From positions 50,931 to 114,930 of the forward strand of contig NZ_RRAZ01000016.1 of the NCBI RefSeq assembly GCF_003863335.1: DNA of 64,000 bases, written 5' to 3'. Shown in pieces: positions 1 through 8,330 of this stretch; the stretch's first letter is position 1; each line of letters opens with the position of its first letter. Under the pieces are notes generated by a model. The model saw only the letters and a list, made by a program, of their open reading frames with translations, had not been told where the DNA came from and searched no databases. The DNA comes from Falsigemmobacter faecalis (GTDB taxonomy: Bacteria > Pseudomonadota > Alphaproteobacteria > Rhodobacterales > Rhodobacteraceae). The position numbers and the translations under genes are program-made.

Positions 1-2282
1 CGCATATCTTCGGAGCCTCGGATGAGGATGTCTATTTCGGCCTTGGCTTTGCCCATGCCCAGGACCGGCTGTGGCAGATGACGCTGCTGCGCCGCACGGT
101 GCAGGGACGGCTGTCTGAGGTTTTCGGCAGCCGCACGGCGCGTATTGATGAGTTGATGCGCAGGCTGGATCTTTACACGATCGCCACCCGCTCGGTGCCC
201 GCCCAGGACCCGGAGGTGCTGGCTGCGCTGGAGGCCTATTCGCGCGGCGTCAATGCCTGGCTCGCGCAGGTCAATGAGGGGGCTCTCGGGCGCGGGGCGC
301 CTGAGTTCTTCCTCTTTGATCCGGTGATCCCGGTCTGGCAGCCCGCAGACAGTCTGGCGATCCTGAAGCTCATGGGGGTGCAGCTCTCCGCGCATCTCGA
401 AAATGAGGTGCTGCGCGCGCGGATGTCGATGCTGCTCTCGCCCGAGCGGCTGCGCGATATCCTGCCCGACGACGAGAAAGAGGCCATCGCCGCTCTGCCG
501 CCCTATGCGGCGCTTTTCCCCGGCATGGGGCCGGATTATGCCGCGCTGAAAATCCGCGAAGAGGCGCTTTCGCCCTTCCCGCGCCGCGCTTTTGCGGGGG
601 CCTCCAATGCCTGGGCGGCGGCACCCCAGCGCGCGGCGGCGGGCGGATCGCTGCTGGCCAATGACCCGCACTTAGGCTTCACGGCGCCGACCATCTGGTA
701 TCTGGCGCGGCTGGAGCTATCGACCGGGGGCGTGATCGGTGGCAGCATTCCGGGCATGCCGCTGGTGATGGCGGGGCGCAGCGAAGATTTCGGCTGGGCG
801 CTGACCTCATCTTACCTGGACGACCAGGATCTCTATATCGAGAAGCTGAACCCGGAAAATTCCGAGGAATATCTGACCCCTGAGGGCTGGAAACGCTTTG
901 AGACCCGCCGCTCGATCGTGACCATCAAAGACAGCGCGCCGCTGACCCTGACGCTGCGCTGGACCGAGAATGGCCCCGTTTTGCCGGGCACCCATTATGA
1001 TCTGGCCTCGGTGACACCTGCGGGTCATGTCGCCTCGCTGGCCTGGACGCTTTTTGACCGCGAAGACCGCTCGATGACGGCCGCGATGAAGCTGATGCAG
1101 GCGGGCACCATCGCCGAGGGCATGGAGGCCACCCGCGATTTCACGGCCCCTTCGCAGAACGTCACCATGTCAGACCGCGACGGCGTGGCGATGATCACCA
1201 TCGGCAAATTCCCCGCCCGCGATGTCGCCCATCAGACCCGCGGCCGCCTGCCCTCTCCCGGCTGGCTGGCAGAGAACCGCTGGCAGGGCAGCCTGCCCTG
1301 GGAGACCAATCCGCGGTTTGAAGAGCCCGGGACCGGGATCCTTGGCAATACCAACAACAAAATGATCGACCGCCCCTTCCCGCAGCATGTCAGCTACGAG
1401 TGGGGCGATACCGAGCGGATCCGCCGCTGGCAGCGCCTGATGCAGGTCCGCGATGTCCACACCCGCGAGAGCTTCATCGAAGCGCAGCTTGATACCGTCA
1501 GCCCGGTGGCGCGCAATCTGCTGCCGCTGATCGGCGCCGAGCTGTGGTTCACCGGCGAACCCGCCCCCGAGGGCACGCCCGAGCGCAAACGCCAGCAGGC
1601 TCTGGCGCTGCTGGCCGAATGGAACGGCGAAATGAGCGAGCATCTGCCCGAGCCGCTGATCGCCTCTATGTGGCTGAGAGTGCTGCAGGAAAAGCTGATC
1701 CAGGATGAACTCGGCCCCATGGCCGCCGAATTCACCCATATTGAGCCGGTCTTCATTGAGCGGGTGTTTCGCGATACCGAAGGCGCGGGCGTCTGGTGTG
1801 ACATCATCCAGTCCTCGCCCCTTGAGACCTGCGCCGAAATCGCGCGTCTTGCGCTGGATGAAGCGATCCTGCGCCTGACCGAGCGCTATGGCGCCAATGT
1901 CGAAAGCTGGCGCTGGGGCGATGCGCATATCGCGACCCATGACCACCCGACGCTCGGACAGGTGCCGGTGCTGAAATTCATCACCAATATCCGCCAGTCG
2001 ACCTCGGGCGATGATTTCACGCTGATGCGCGGCCGCACCGCCGGCACCGGGGTGAACCCCTTCCGCAACGTCCATGGTGCGGGTTACCGCGGGGTCTATG
2101 ATTTCGCCGATCCCGACAGTTCGGTCTTTATCATCTCGACCGGGCAGTCCGGCCACCCCCTGAGCCGGTTTTACGACAACTTAGGCGAGTTGTGGCGGCG
2201 GGGCGAATATATCCCGATGTCGCTCGATGCCGATCTGGCCCGCGCGGCGGCGGTGGGGATCACCCGCCTGACGCCGCGCTGA
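1..2282 (+). CDS. Penicillin acylase family protein (5' truncated)
   Basis: Ntn-hydrolase that cleaves acyl-amide bonds (penicillin G/V acylase, cephalosporin or acyl-homoserine-lactone acylase type), normally exported to the periplasm and autoprocessed into alpha and beta chains. The reading frame is open from base 3, before the first ATG at 78, and already encodes the family sequence HIFGASDEDVYFGLGFAHAQ, then DRLWQM; the signal peptide and first tens of residues therefore lie outside the window. The autocleavage site and N-terminal nucleophile are seen in GASNAW (Ser codon 603-605), followed by the beta-chain motif NDPHLGF and later GNTNNKM and a late RNVHGAGYRGVYDF segment. About 760 residues are present, close to family length. 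The substrate cannot be read from sequence. It is followed 25 nt later by a small membrane peptide gene, possibly cotranscribed. Confidence 0.93.
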   Translation, partial: HIFGASDEDVYFGLGFAHAQDRLWQMTLLRRTVQGRLSEVFGSRTARIDELMRRLDLYTIATRSVPAQDPEVLAALEAYSRGVNAWLAQVNEGALGRGAPEFFLFDPVIPVWQPADSLAILKLMGVQLSAHLENEVLRARMSMLLSPERLRDILPDDEKEAIAALPPYAALFPGMGPDYAALKIREEALSPFPRRAFAGASNAWAAAPQRAAAGGSLLANDPHLGFTAPTIWYLARLELSTGGVIGGSIPGMPLVMAGRSEDFGWALTSSYLDDQDLYIEKLNPENSEEYLTPEGWKRFETRRSIVTIKDSAPLTLTLRWTENGPVLPGTHYDLASVTPAGHVASLAWTLFDREDRSMTAAMKLMQAGTIAEGMEATRDFTAPSQNVTMSDRDGVAMITIGKFPARDVAHQTRGRLPSPGWLAENRWQGSLPWETNPRFEEPGTGILGNTNNKMIDRPFPQHVSYEWGDTERIRRWQRLMQVRDVHTRESFIEAQLDTVSPVARNLLPLIGAELWFTGEPAPEGTPERKRQQALALLAEWNGEMSEHLPEPLIASMWLRVLQEKLIQDELGPMAAEFTHIEPVFIERVFRDTEGAGVWCDIIQSSPLETCAEIARLALDEAILRLTERYGANVESWRWGDAHIATHDHPTLGQVPVLKFITNIRQSTSGDDFTLMRGRTAGTGVNPFRNVHGAGYRGVYDFADPDSSVFIISTGQSGHPLSRFYDNLGELWRRGEYIPMSLDADLARAAAVGITRLTPR

Positions 2283-2307
2283 TGTGAAGTGAGGTGAAGT
2301 GAGCACC

Positions 2308-2466
2308 ATGCATCCGCTCCTCCTCATCCCATTGGTCATGGCAGCCGCAGCCCTGACGGTCTTCGGTCTGGGCTATCTGCCCGCGGCCCTGCAGGCAGGC
2401 GCGGCTGTGGCCCTGGCCCTCCTTGCCCTGGTGATCCGCTTTGCAGGCGGCAGACCGCGCCGCTGA
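2308..2466 (+). CDS. Small hydrophobic membrane peptide, 52 aa
   Basis: An open frame of 52 codons that starts MHPLLLIPLVMAAAALTV and ends in a basic GGRPRR tail. Two hydrophobic stretches (about residues 3-23 and 28-46) fill nearly the whole peptide, so it would be a two-helix inner-membrane peptide with its positive tail in the cytoplasm. A GAGGTGAA Shine-Dalgarno-like sequence (2291-2298) sits 9 nt before the ATG; an in-frame GTG at 2299 is an alternative start. It begins 25 nt after the penicillin acylase stop, which suggests translational or transcriptional coupling. I do not recognise the family. The codons are GC-rich at third positions like the neighbours, which favours a real gene. 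Confidence 0.55.
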   Translation: MHPLLLIPLVMAAAALTVFGLGYLPAALQAGAAVALALLALVIRFAGGRPRR

Positions 2467-2729
2467 AGCTTTCGGGAGGGAAGCGGGTCGAAGCTGCGGC
2501 AGCCGCCCCTCCCGGCAAATCGGCGGGCCGGATCAAAGGCACGCGGGCCGCGATCTGCCCGGCCTGCAGCCCCGAAGCAGCGGCAGTTCGCCATGGCCCG
2601 TCCGGGCGCGGGAACCCTTGCGGCGGCCTTTGGGTTTTTCTGATCAGGCCCATCTGCAATCCGCATCACCAAACCGCTAAAATCCTGAAAAATCCATAGC
2701 CTGCGGCGGCAGCCTGCCGCATCACGCCC

Positions 2730-2758
2730 TTGACGTCATGCGTCGAAAAGCCCTTATT
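2730..2758 (+). promoter_or_regulatory. Candidate sigma-70 promoter of sodB
   Basis: TTGACG (2730-2735), a 17-nt spacer, and CTTATT (2753-2758). It is followed by the ribosome site GGAGAGGA (2779-2786) in front of the sodB ATG at 2792. The -35 is close to consensus and the -10 weak. The rest of the gap after the 52-aa peptide gene (2467-2729) shows no gene that I can support. Confidence 0.45.
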
Positions 2759-2791
2759 CGTCGCAGTCATTCAAACCGGAGAGGAACCGTC

Positions 2792-3391
2792 ATGGCCTTC
2801 ACCCTGCCCGAGCTGCCCTATGCCCACGACGCGCTTGAAGCGCTTGGCATGTCGAAAGAGACCCTCGAGTTCCACCACGACATCCACCACAAAGCCTATG
2901 TCGACAACGGCAATAAGCTGATCGCCGGCACCGAGTGGGAAAACAAATCCCTCGAAGAGATCGTCGTCGGCACCTATCAGGCCGGTGCGGTTGCGCAAAA
3001 CGGCATCTTCAACAATGCCTCGCAGCACTGGAACCACAACCTGTTCTGGGACGTCATGGGCCCGACCGGCAAAGAGATCCCGGCGAAACTCGCAGAAGCG
3101 CTCACCGCCGCTTTCGGCTCGGTTGAGAAGTTCAAAGAGGACTTCGCGGCTGCCGGTGCCGGTCAGTTCGGTTCGGGCTGGGTCTGGCTGGTGAAAGACA
3201 AAGACGGCGCGCTGAAGATCACCAAATCGGAAAACGGCGTGAACCCGCTGTGCTTTGGTCAGACCGCGCTGCTGGGCTGCGACGTCTGGGAGCACTCCTA
3301 CTACATCGATTTCCGCAACAAGCGCCCGGCCTATCTGTCGAACTTCCTCGACAAACTGGTCAACTGGGATGCCGTTGCCGCAAAACTCTGA
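2792..3391 (+). CDS. sodB: Superoxide dismutase, Fe type
   Basis: Converts superoxide to oxygen and peroxide in the cytoplasm. 199 aa, normal length. Metal ligands are readable: the first His in EFHHDIHHKAY, the second in NNASQHWNHNLFW, and Asp/His in the family signature DVWEHSYYIDFRN. The Gln of NNASQHWNH is typical of iron rather than manganese enzymes, in which the active-site Gln comes from the C-terminal domain. The start is set at the ATG of MAFTLPELPY, the usual SodB N-terminus, with GGAGAGGA upstream; an open frame continues upstream to 2738 but runs through the promoter. The gene stands alone and ends in a strong terminator. Confidence 0.97.
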   Translation: MAFTLPELPYAHDALEALGMSKETLEFHHDIHHKAYVDNGNKLIAGTEWENKSLEEIVVGTYQAGAVAQNGIFNNASQHWNHNLFWDVMGPTGKEIPAKLAEALTAAFGSVEKFKEDFAAAGAGQFGSGWVWLVKDKDGALKITKSENGVNPLCFGQTALLGCDVWEHSYYIDFRNKRPAYLSNFLDKLVNWDAVAAKL

Positions 3392-3410
3392 TCGCTGTCA
3401 GATTTTGGAA

Positions 3411-3439
3411 AAGACCCGCCCTTCCGGCGGGTCTTTTTT
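3411..3439 (+). terminator. Rho-independent terminator of sodB
   Basis: Perfect 10-bp stem AAGACCCGCC / GGCGGGTCTT (3411-3420 with 3426-3435), loop CTTCC, followed by a T run. It lies 20 nt after the sodB stop. Confidence 0.92.
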
Positions 3440-3583
3440 ATTGCAGACCGTCAGGAACCACGGGGGGAACCAGGCTGCGCGGCACTCCCTCTGGCCAGGC
3501 CCCCAGATCGCACCCCGATTTTCCCCCGGCAAAGCCGCAGGCCCTTCCGGAGAAACAGTTTATAAACGCAACCTCATGGAGAC

Positions 3584-3612
3584 TTGCCCGGGGCGGCCGA
3601 CCCGCTCATAGT
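3584..3612 (+). promoter_or_regulatory. Possible promoter of the SbcCD-like/DUF4011 operon
   Basis: TTGCCC (3584-3589), 17-nt spacer, CATAGT (3607-3612), 31 nt before the TTG start codon at 3643. Both boxes are imperfect; this is the best candidate in the 200-nt gap after the sodB terminator. Confidence 0.3.
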
Positions 3613-3642
3613 TGAGACGGCTTCAGGTTCAGGTAACAGATT

Positions 3643-4905
3643 TTGGCTTTTCGCTTCATTCACACGGCAGATCTTCACCTTGATGCCCCCTTAAAGGCCA
3701 TTGCGCTGCGCGATCCGGATCTCGCGCAACAGGTGGGGGTGGCCTCGCGCCTCGCATTGTCGCGCATCATCGATTTATGCCTTGAGGAACGCGTGGCCTT
3801 TCTGCTGATCGCGGGCGATCTCTGGGACGGCACCTATAGCTCCACCCGCACGCCGCGCTTTTTAAAGCAGGAGCTGATGCGGCTGAACGAGGCGGGGATC
3901 GGCTGCTACATCATCAGGGGCAACCACGATGCCCTCGCGCGGCAGACCGGAGAGCTGGACCTGCCCGCCAGGACCCATCTCTTTGGCGCGCGCGCCACGA
4001 CCGCAGAATTTGACTGCGGCGGGCAGCAGGTCGCCATTCACGGCCTGAGCTTTCGCGAAGCCCATGCCCCCGAAAGCCTGCTGCCGCGCTACCCCGCGCC
4101 CAAACCCGGCGCCTTCAATATCGGCCTGATGCACACCAGCCTGAACGGCAGCCCCGGGCACGACAATTACGCGCCCTGCAGCCTCGCGGATCTTGACGGC
4201 CATGGCTTTGACTACTGGGCGCTTGGCCATATTCACCGCCGCAGCGAACATCGCGGCCGCGCCACGATCGTCATGCCCGGCATCCCCCAGGGCCGCGATA
4301 TCGGTGAAGCCGGGGCCGCCTCGGTGACGCTGGTCCATGTGGCCGACGACCTCAGCGTGACGCTCGAAGAGCGCTCGGTGGCCTGCCTGCGCTTTGATCG
4401 GGTCGAGGTGGACTGCAGCGGGCTGGAGGACTGGAGCGCGCTTCTGAGCGCCCTGGAAACCGCGATCCGCAGCGCCGCAGACCGCAGCCGCGAAGAGGAT
4501 CATCTGGTCATCCGCCCCGTTCTGCGCGGTGCCACCCCGCTTGCCTGGCGGATCAGCCGCGACCTTGACCGGCTGAGCGAAGAGGCCCGCGCCATGGCTG
4601 CCGTCGCCGGGATCTGGATCGACAGGCTTGAGCTGCGCACCGCTGATCCGCAGGCGGCCCCGGAGGCTGCGGGCAGCCATCTGCCGGCGGAACTGGTGCA
4701 GACGGTTCTGACCGAGCTGCCCCGCGATGCGGCCCTTCTGGCCGCGCTCAGCAGTGCGGCGCAGGATCTGCTGAAGGATCTGCCCTCCGATCTGCGCGAT
4801 ATTTTCGGCGGCGATGAGGCCGACTTCGCCAGGCGCTGCCAGGAGATGCTGGCCGAGGGCGCGCCCCTGGTTCTGGCCGGGCTGAGCATGGATGAGGCGA
4901 CGTGA
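3643..4905 (+). CDS. SbcD/YhaO-like metallophosphoesterase (DNA repair nuclease)
   Basis: Calcineurin-like phosphoesterase of the SbcD/Mre11 family, YhaO branch, expected to be a Mn-dependent DNA exo/endonuclease working with the ATPase encoded next. 420 aa. The metal-site motifs follow in order: HTADLHLDAP (residues about 6-15), GDLWDG, RGNHDAL, GLMHTSL and WALGHIHR. The C-terminal 150 residues are the ATPase-binding/capping part, rich in Ala and Arg. The start is TTG at 3643 (AFRFIHTADLH is the usual N-terminus of YhaO proteins), with AGGTAA upstream. Its stop overlaps the next start, so the pair is translationally coupled. Confidence 0.9.
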   Translation: MAFRFIHTADLHLDAPLKAIALRDPDLAQQVGVASRLALSRIIDLCLEERVAFLLIAGDLWDGTYSSTRTPRFLKQELMRLNEAGIGCYIIRGNHDALARQTGELDLPARTHLFGARATTAEFDCGGQQVAIHGLSFREAHAPESLLPRYPAPKPGAFNIGLMHTSLNGSPGHDNYAPCSLADLDGHGFDYWALGHIHRRSEHRGRATIVMPGIPQGRDIGEAGAASVTLVHVADDLSVTLEERSVACLRFDRVEVDCSGLEDWSALLSALETAIRSAADRSREEDHLVIRPVLRGATPLAWRISRDLDRLSEEARAMAAVAGIWIDRLELRTADPQAAPEAAGSHLPAELVQTVLTELPRDAALLAALSSAAQDLLKDLPSDLRDIFGGDEADFARRCQEMLAEGAPLVLAGLSMDEAT

Positions 4906-7900
4906 TGCGGCTCGAACGCCTTGATCTGACGCGCTATGGCCGCTTCACCGACCGCAGCCTGAGCTTTCCCCCGCCCGCCCCCGGGGCCGCGGATCTGCAC
5001 ATCCTTTACGGTCCGAACGAGGCCGGGAAATCGACGCTTTTTGCCGCCTGGCTGGATCTGTTGTTCGGGATCCCCACCCGCACGCGGTATGACTTCCTGC
5101 ATCCCGGCCCCACCCTGCAGATCGGCGCGCGGCTGTCGCATCCGGGCGGCACGCTGGAGATCCGACGCCTCAAGCGCAACAGCGCCAGCCTGACCGATCT
5201 GCACGGCGCGGCCCTGCCCGAGGCCAGTTTGCAGGCCGCTCTGGGCGGGCTGGCGCGGGACGGCTATTCGGCGATGTTCTCGCTCGATGACGAGACGCTG
5301 GAGCGCGGCGGCGAAAGCATCCTCTCCAGCCGCGGCGATCTGGGGCAGATGCTCTTTTCGGCCAGCGCCGGGCTGTCGGGGCTGGTCCCACAGCTGGAAA
5401 CCCTGCGCCAGAGCCTTGATGGTTTTCACCGCAGCGGCAAGCGCAGCGGCTGGCTTTATGACGCCAAAAAACAGCTCGGAGAGCTGGAGCGGCAGCGCCG
5501 TGACCTCGATATCTCAGCCGGCACCCTGCAACGCCTGAGCAAAGAGGCTCAGGTCAGCGAGCAGGCCTGGCAGGAGGCCCGCGCCCTGCAGGAAGGTCAG
5601 GAAAAGGACTTCGACCGGCTGCAGGAACTGGCCGGAACCCTGCCGCTTCTGGCCCGTCTGGCGCGGCTGCAGGACCACTATGCGCCGCTGCGCGATCTGC
5701 CCGAGGCCTCTGACGCGCTGCAGCAGCGGTTTGAGCGCGCCGGGGCGGAACGCGAAAAGCTGACCAACCGGATCCGGGACCGGGCCCTGCGCCTGCAGGG
5801 GCTGGCCGATCAGCGGGCGGACCTCTCGCCCGACCCTCTGGTGCTGGCGCGCGCGGAAGACATTGAGGCCGCTGAGGCTTTGCGGCCCGAGCATGACAGC
5901 GCCCGAAACGATCTGCCCCGCCGCCGCACTGAGGCCGCAGAGGCGCAGGCGCAGCTTTCCGACATTCTGGCGCAGCTTGGCCAGGCCGGGGCGGACCCGC
6001 AGAAAATCAGCCTTGCCCCGGCCCGGATGGCCGCATTGCGCGCGCTTCTGACCGCGCGCTCGGGGCTGCAGAACAGCGCCGGCACCGCCGCCCTCGAAAG
6101 CCGCAGGGCCGCGGATTTTCTGGAGCGTGAGACCGCAAGGCTGGGCGATCCGGGCCCCGCAGAGGATGAGGCGGCCCTTGCCGCGCTGGTCTCGCGGCTG
6201 CGCAGCCAGGACCCCGCCGATGCCCTGGCCCGCGCTTTGCGCGACCGCGATCAGGCCCTGAGCCGGGTGGACGCAGCCCTTCTGGCCCTGGCGCCCTGGA
6301 GGGGCGATGCCGCAGCGCTGACCGCGCTTGCCCCGCCTGCCGGATGGCAGATCGCCGACTGGGAAACCACCCTTGAGGCCAGCCGCACCGCCGAGCATGA
6401 CGCCCGCAGAGACGCCGCCACCCTGCGCGACGACATCAGCCGTCTCGGGCGCGAGGCCGCGGGCCGCGAGGCCGCTCATGCCGCCAGCGGCGTCACCCTC
6501 TCGGATGCCGCCGGGGCAAGGCGGCTGCGCGAAGCGCAATGGGCCGCACATCTGAGCGATCTCAATGCCGCAAGCGCGCGCCGCTTTGAGCAGGCGCTGC
6601 GCGAGGATGACCGCATCTCGGTCCTGCTGGCCGAAACCATGGCAGAGGCGCGGCGCGCGGCGCAGGACCAGGCCGCGCTGGCCAGCGCCGAAGCCCGGCT
6701 TGAAGCGGCCGAAAGCCGTCTTGAGGCCGCGCTCACCGCACAAAGCGCCACGACTGAGGCGGTTCAGGCCGCGTCCCGGACGCTTGGTCTGTCGGGCAGC
6801 GCGCTGGCCGATCTGAAGTCCTGGCTTGATCTGCGGATCAGGGCTCTGAGCGAAATCACGGCGCTGCGCGATGCCGAGGCGGGTCTGACCCGCAGCAAAG
6901 CCACGCTTGAAGCCGCCGCACAACTGCTCAGGGCTGCGCTTGGGGCCCAGGCCGAAGCACCTCTGCAGGCTTTTGAGCTGCTGCTCGCCACCGCCGTGGC
7001 CCGGATCGAAGCCTCTGAGCGGCGGCGTGAAGCGCGCCAGCATCTCACCACCCTGGCCGCCGATCTGCGCGAACGCAGGCAGGCAGAGGCTGATGCGGCC
7101 CACGCCTTCAGCACATGGCGCAGTGACTGGAGCACGGCCACGCGCGACACCCTGCTGGCGGCCTTTTGTGACGATGATCCGGCGCTGAGTTCGGTGCTCG
7201 ATCTGCTCGATCAGCTCAGCGTCACTGCGCAGAAAGCCCATAGTCTGCAGGACCGTGTTGCCAAGATGGAGGCGAATTGTCAGCGCTTTTCAGAGGCGAA
7301 ATCCGCAGCTCTTGCGGCCCTGGAGATGGCACAGGACCAGCCCTGGAGCGATGTGCTGCAGCGCCTGCGCCGCGCGCAGGACGCCGCGCGCGATCACGAC
7401 AGTCTGGACGGGCAGATCGCCAGAGAAGGCCAGGATGAGGCTCAGGACCAGCGCGCCCTCGCCGCCTGTGCTGAGGAGATCGCCGGGATCGGCACTCTGC
7501 TGGGCTGGACTGAGAGTGAGAGTGAAGCTGAGGTTGCGGGCAGCCTTGCAGATCACCTCCGCAAGTGCCGCGAGGCCGCGGGTCTGCGCCTTGAGATCGA
7601 CGAGCTGCAAAAAGAACTGCGCGACCGCCCTGCCCCCGCGGCAGAGGAAACGCCCGATGCCGTGCGCCAGCGCCTTCTCGATCTCAGAGCCGCGCTGTTC
7701 ATTTCACGCGCCGGGACAGAAAGCCGCCTGACCAGCCACCTTGAGGCGAAAAGCAAAGCAGAGGCCGTGGGCGGCGACGATCAACTGGCGCGCATCGCGG
7801 CCGAGCGCGAGAACCTTTTGCTGGAACTGCGCGAAAAGGCGACCGCGCATCTGACGCAGAAGTTCGGGCTGATCGCCTTTGAAGCGGGGCTGCGCCGCTA

Positions 7901-8315
7901 CCGCGATCAGCACCGCAGCACCATGATGACCCGCGCCTCAGAGGCCTTCAGCCGCCTCAGCCGGGGCGCCTACAGCGGCCTTGCCGCCCAGCCCGACGGC
8001 GCGCAGGAGGTGCTGGTCGCACTTTCCGCAGCCGGGGGGGCAAAGCTGGCCGCAGATCTTTCCAAGGGCGCGCGGTTTCAGCTTTATCTCGCCCTGCGCA
8101 TCGCCGGGTATCATGAGCTGGCACAAAGCCGCAGCACGGTGCCCTTCATCGCCGATGACATTATGGAGACCTTCGACGACGACCGCTCCGGCGCCGCTTT
8201 CACGCTGCTCGCCGATATGTCGCGCGTTGGCCAGGTGATCTATCTGACCCACCACCGCCACCTTTGCGACATCGCAAAGTCGGCTTGTCCGGATGCAAAT
8301 ATCATAGAGCTGTAG
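4905..8315 (+). CDS. SbcC/YhaN-like coiled-coil AAA ATPase
   Basis: Rad50/SbcC-type ATPase, YhaN branch, about 1136 aa. It has an N-terminal half of an ABC-type ATP site with Walker A GPNEAGKST (about residues 36-44). Roughly 700 residues of Ala/Glu/Arg-rich coiled coil follow. The C-terminal half carries the signature DLSKGARFQLYLALR and the Walker B/D-loop FIADDIMETFDDDRSG, then LTHHRHL. I did not see a clear CxxC zinc hook in the middle of the coil, as is usual for YhaN. Expected to drive the partner nuclease on DNA ends. ATG at 4905 shares its A with the preceding TGA; a GTG at 4902 is an alternative start. The next gene begins 15 nt after its stop. Confidence 0.88.
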   Translation: MRLERLDLTRYGRFTDRSLSFPPPAPGAADLHILYGPNEAGKSTLFAAWLDLLFGIPTRTRYDFLHPGPTLQIGARLSHPGGTLEIRRLKRNSASLTDLHGAALPEASLQAALGGLARDGYSAMFSLDDETLERGGESILSSRGDLGQMLFSASAGLSGLVPQLETLRQSLDGFHRSGKRSGWLYDAKKQLGELERQRRDLDISAGTLQRLSKEAQVSEQAWQEARALQEGQEKDFDRLQELAGTLPLLARLARLQDHYAPLRDLPEASDALQQRFERAGAEREKLTNRIRDRALRLQGLADQRADLSPDPLVLARAEDIEAAEALRPEHDSARNDLPRRRTEAAEAQAQLSDILAQLGQAGADPQKISLAPARMAALRALLTARSGLQNSAGTAALESRRAADFLERETARLGDPGPAEDEAALAALVSRLRSQDPADALARALRDRDQALSRVDAALLALAPWRGDAAALTALAPPAGWQIADWETTLEASRTAEHDARRDAATLRDDISRLGREAAGREAAHAASGVTLSDAAGARRLREAQWAAHLSDLNAASARRFEQALREDDRISVLLAETMAEARRAAQDQAALASAEARLEAAESRLEAALTAQSATTEAVQAASRTLGLSGSALADLKSWLDLRIRALSEITALRDAEAGLTRSKATLEAAAQLLRAALGAQAEAPLQAFELLLATAVARIEASERRREARQHLTTLAADLRERRQAEADAAHAFSTWRSDWSTATRDTLLAAFCDDDPALSSVLDLLDQLSVTAQKAHSLQDRVAKMEANCQRFSEAKSAALAALEMAQDQPWSDVLQRLRRAQDAARDHDSLDGQIAREGQDEAQDQRALAACAEEIAGIGTLLGWTESESEAEVAGSLADHLRKCREAAGLRLEIDELQKELRDRPAPAAEETPDAVRQRLLDLRAALFISRAGTESRLTSHLEAKSKAEAVGGDDQLARIAAERENLLLELREKATAHLTQKFGLIAFEAGLRRYRDQHRSTMMTRASEAFSRLSRGAYSGLAAQPDGAQEVLVALSAAGGAKLAADLSKGARFQLYLALRIAGYHELAQSRSTVPFIADDIMETFDDDRSGAAFTLLADMSRVGQVIYLTHHRHLCDIAKSACPDANIIEL

Positions 8316-8330
8316 CCGCAAAGAGAGACC

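Noticed and set aside
5514..7241. 575-aa minus-strand frame in the SbcC-like gene
   Set aside because: Antisense shadow; Gly/Arg/Gln-rich without recognisable domain, while the plus frame has clear ABC-ATPase motifs.
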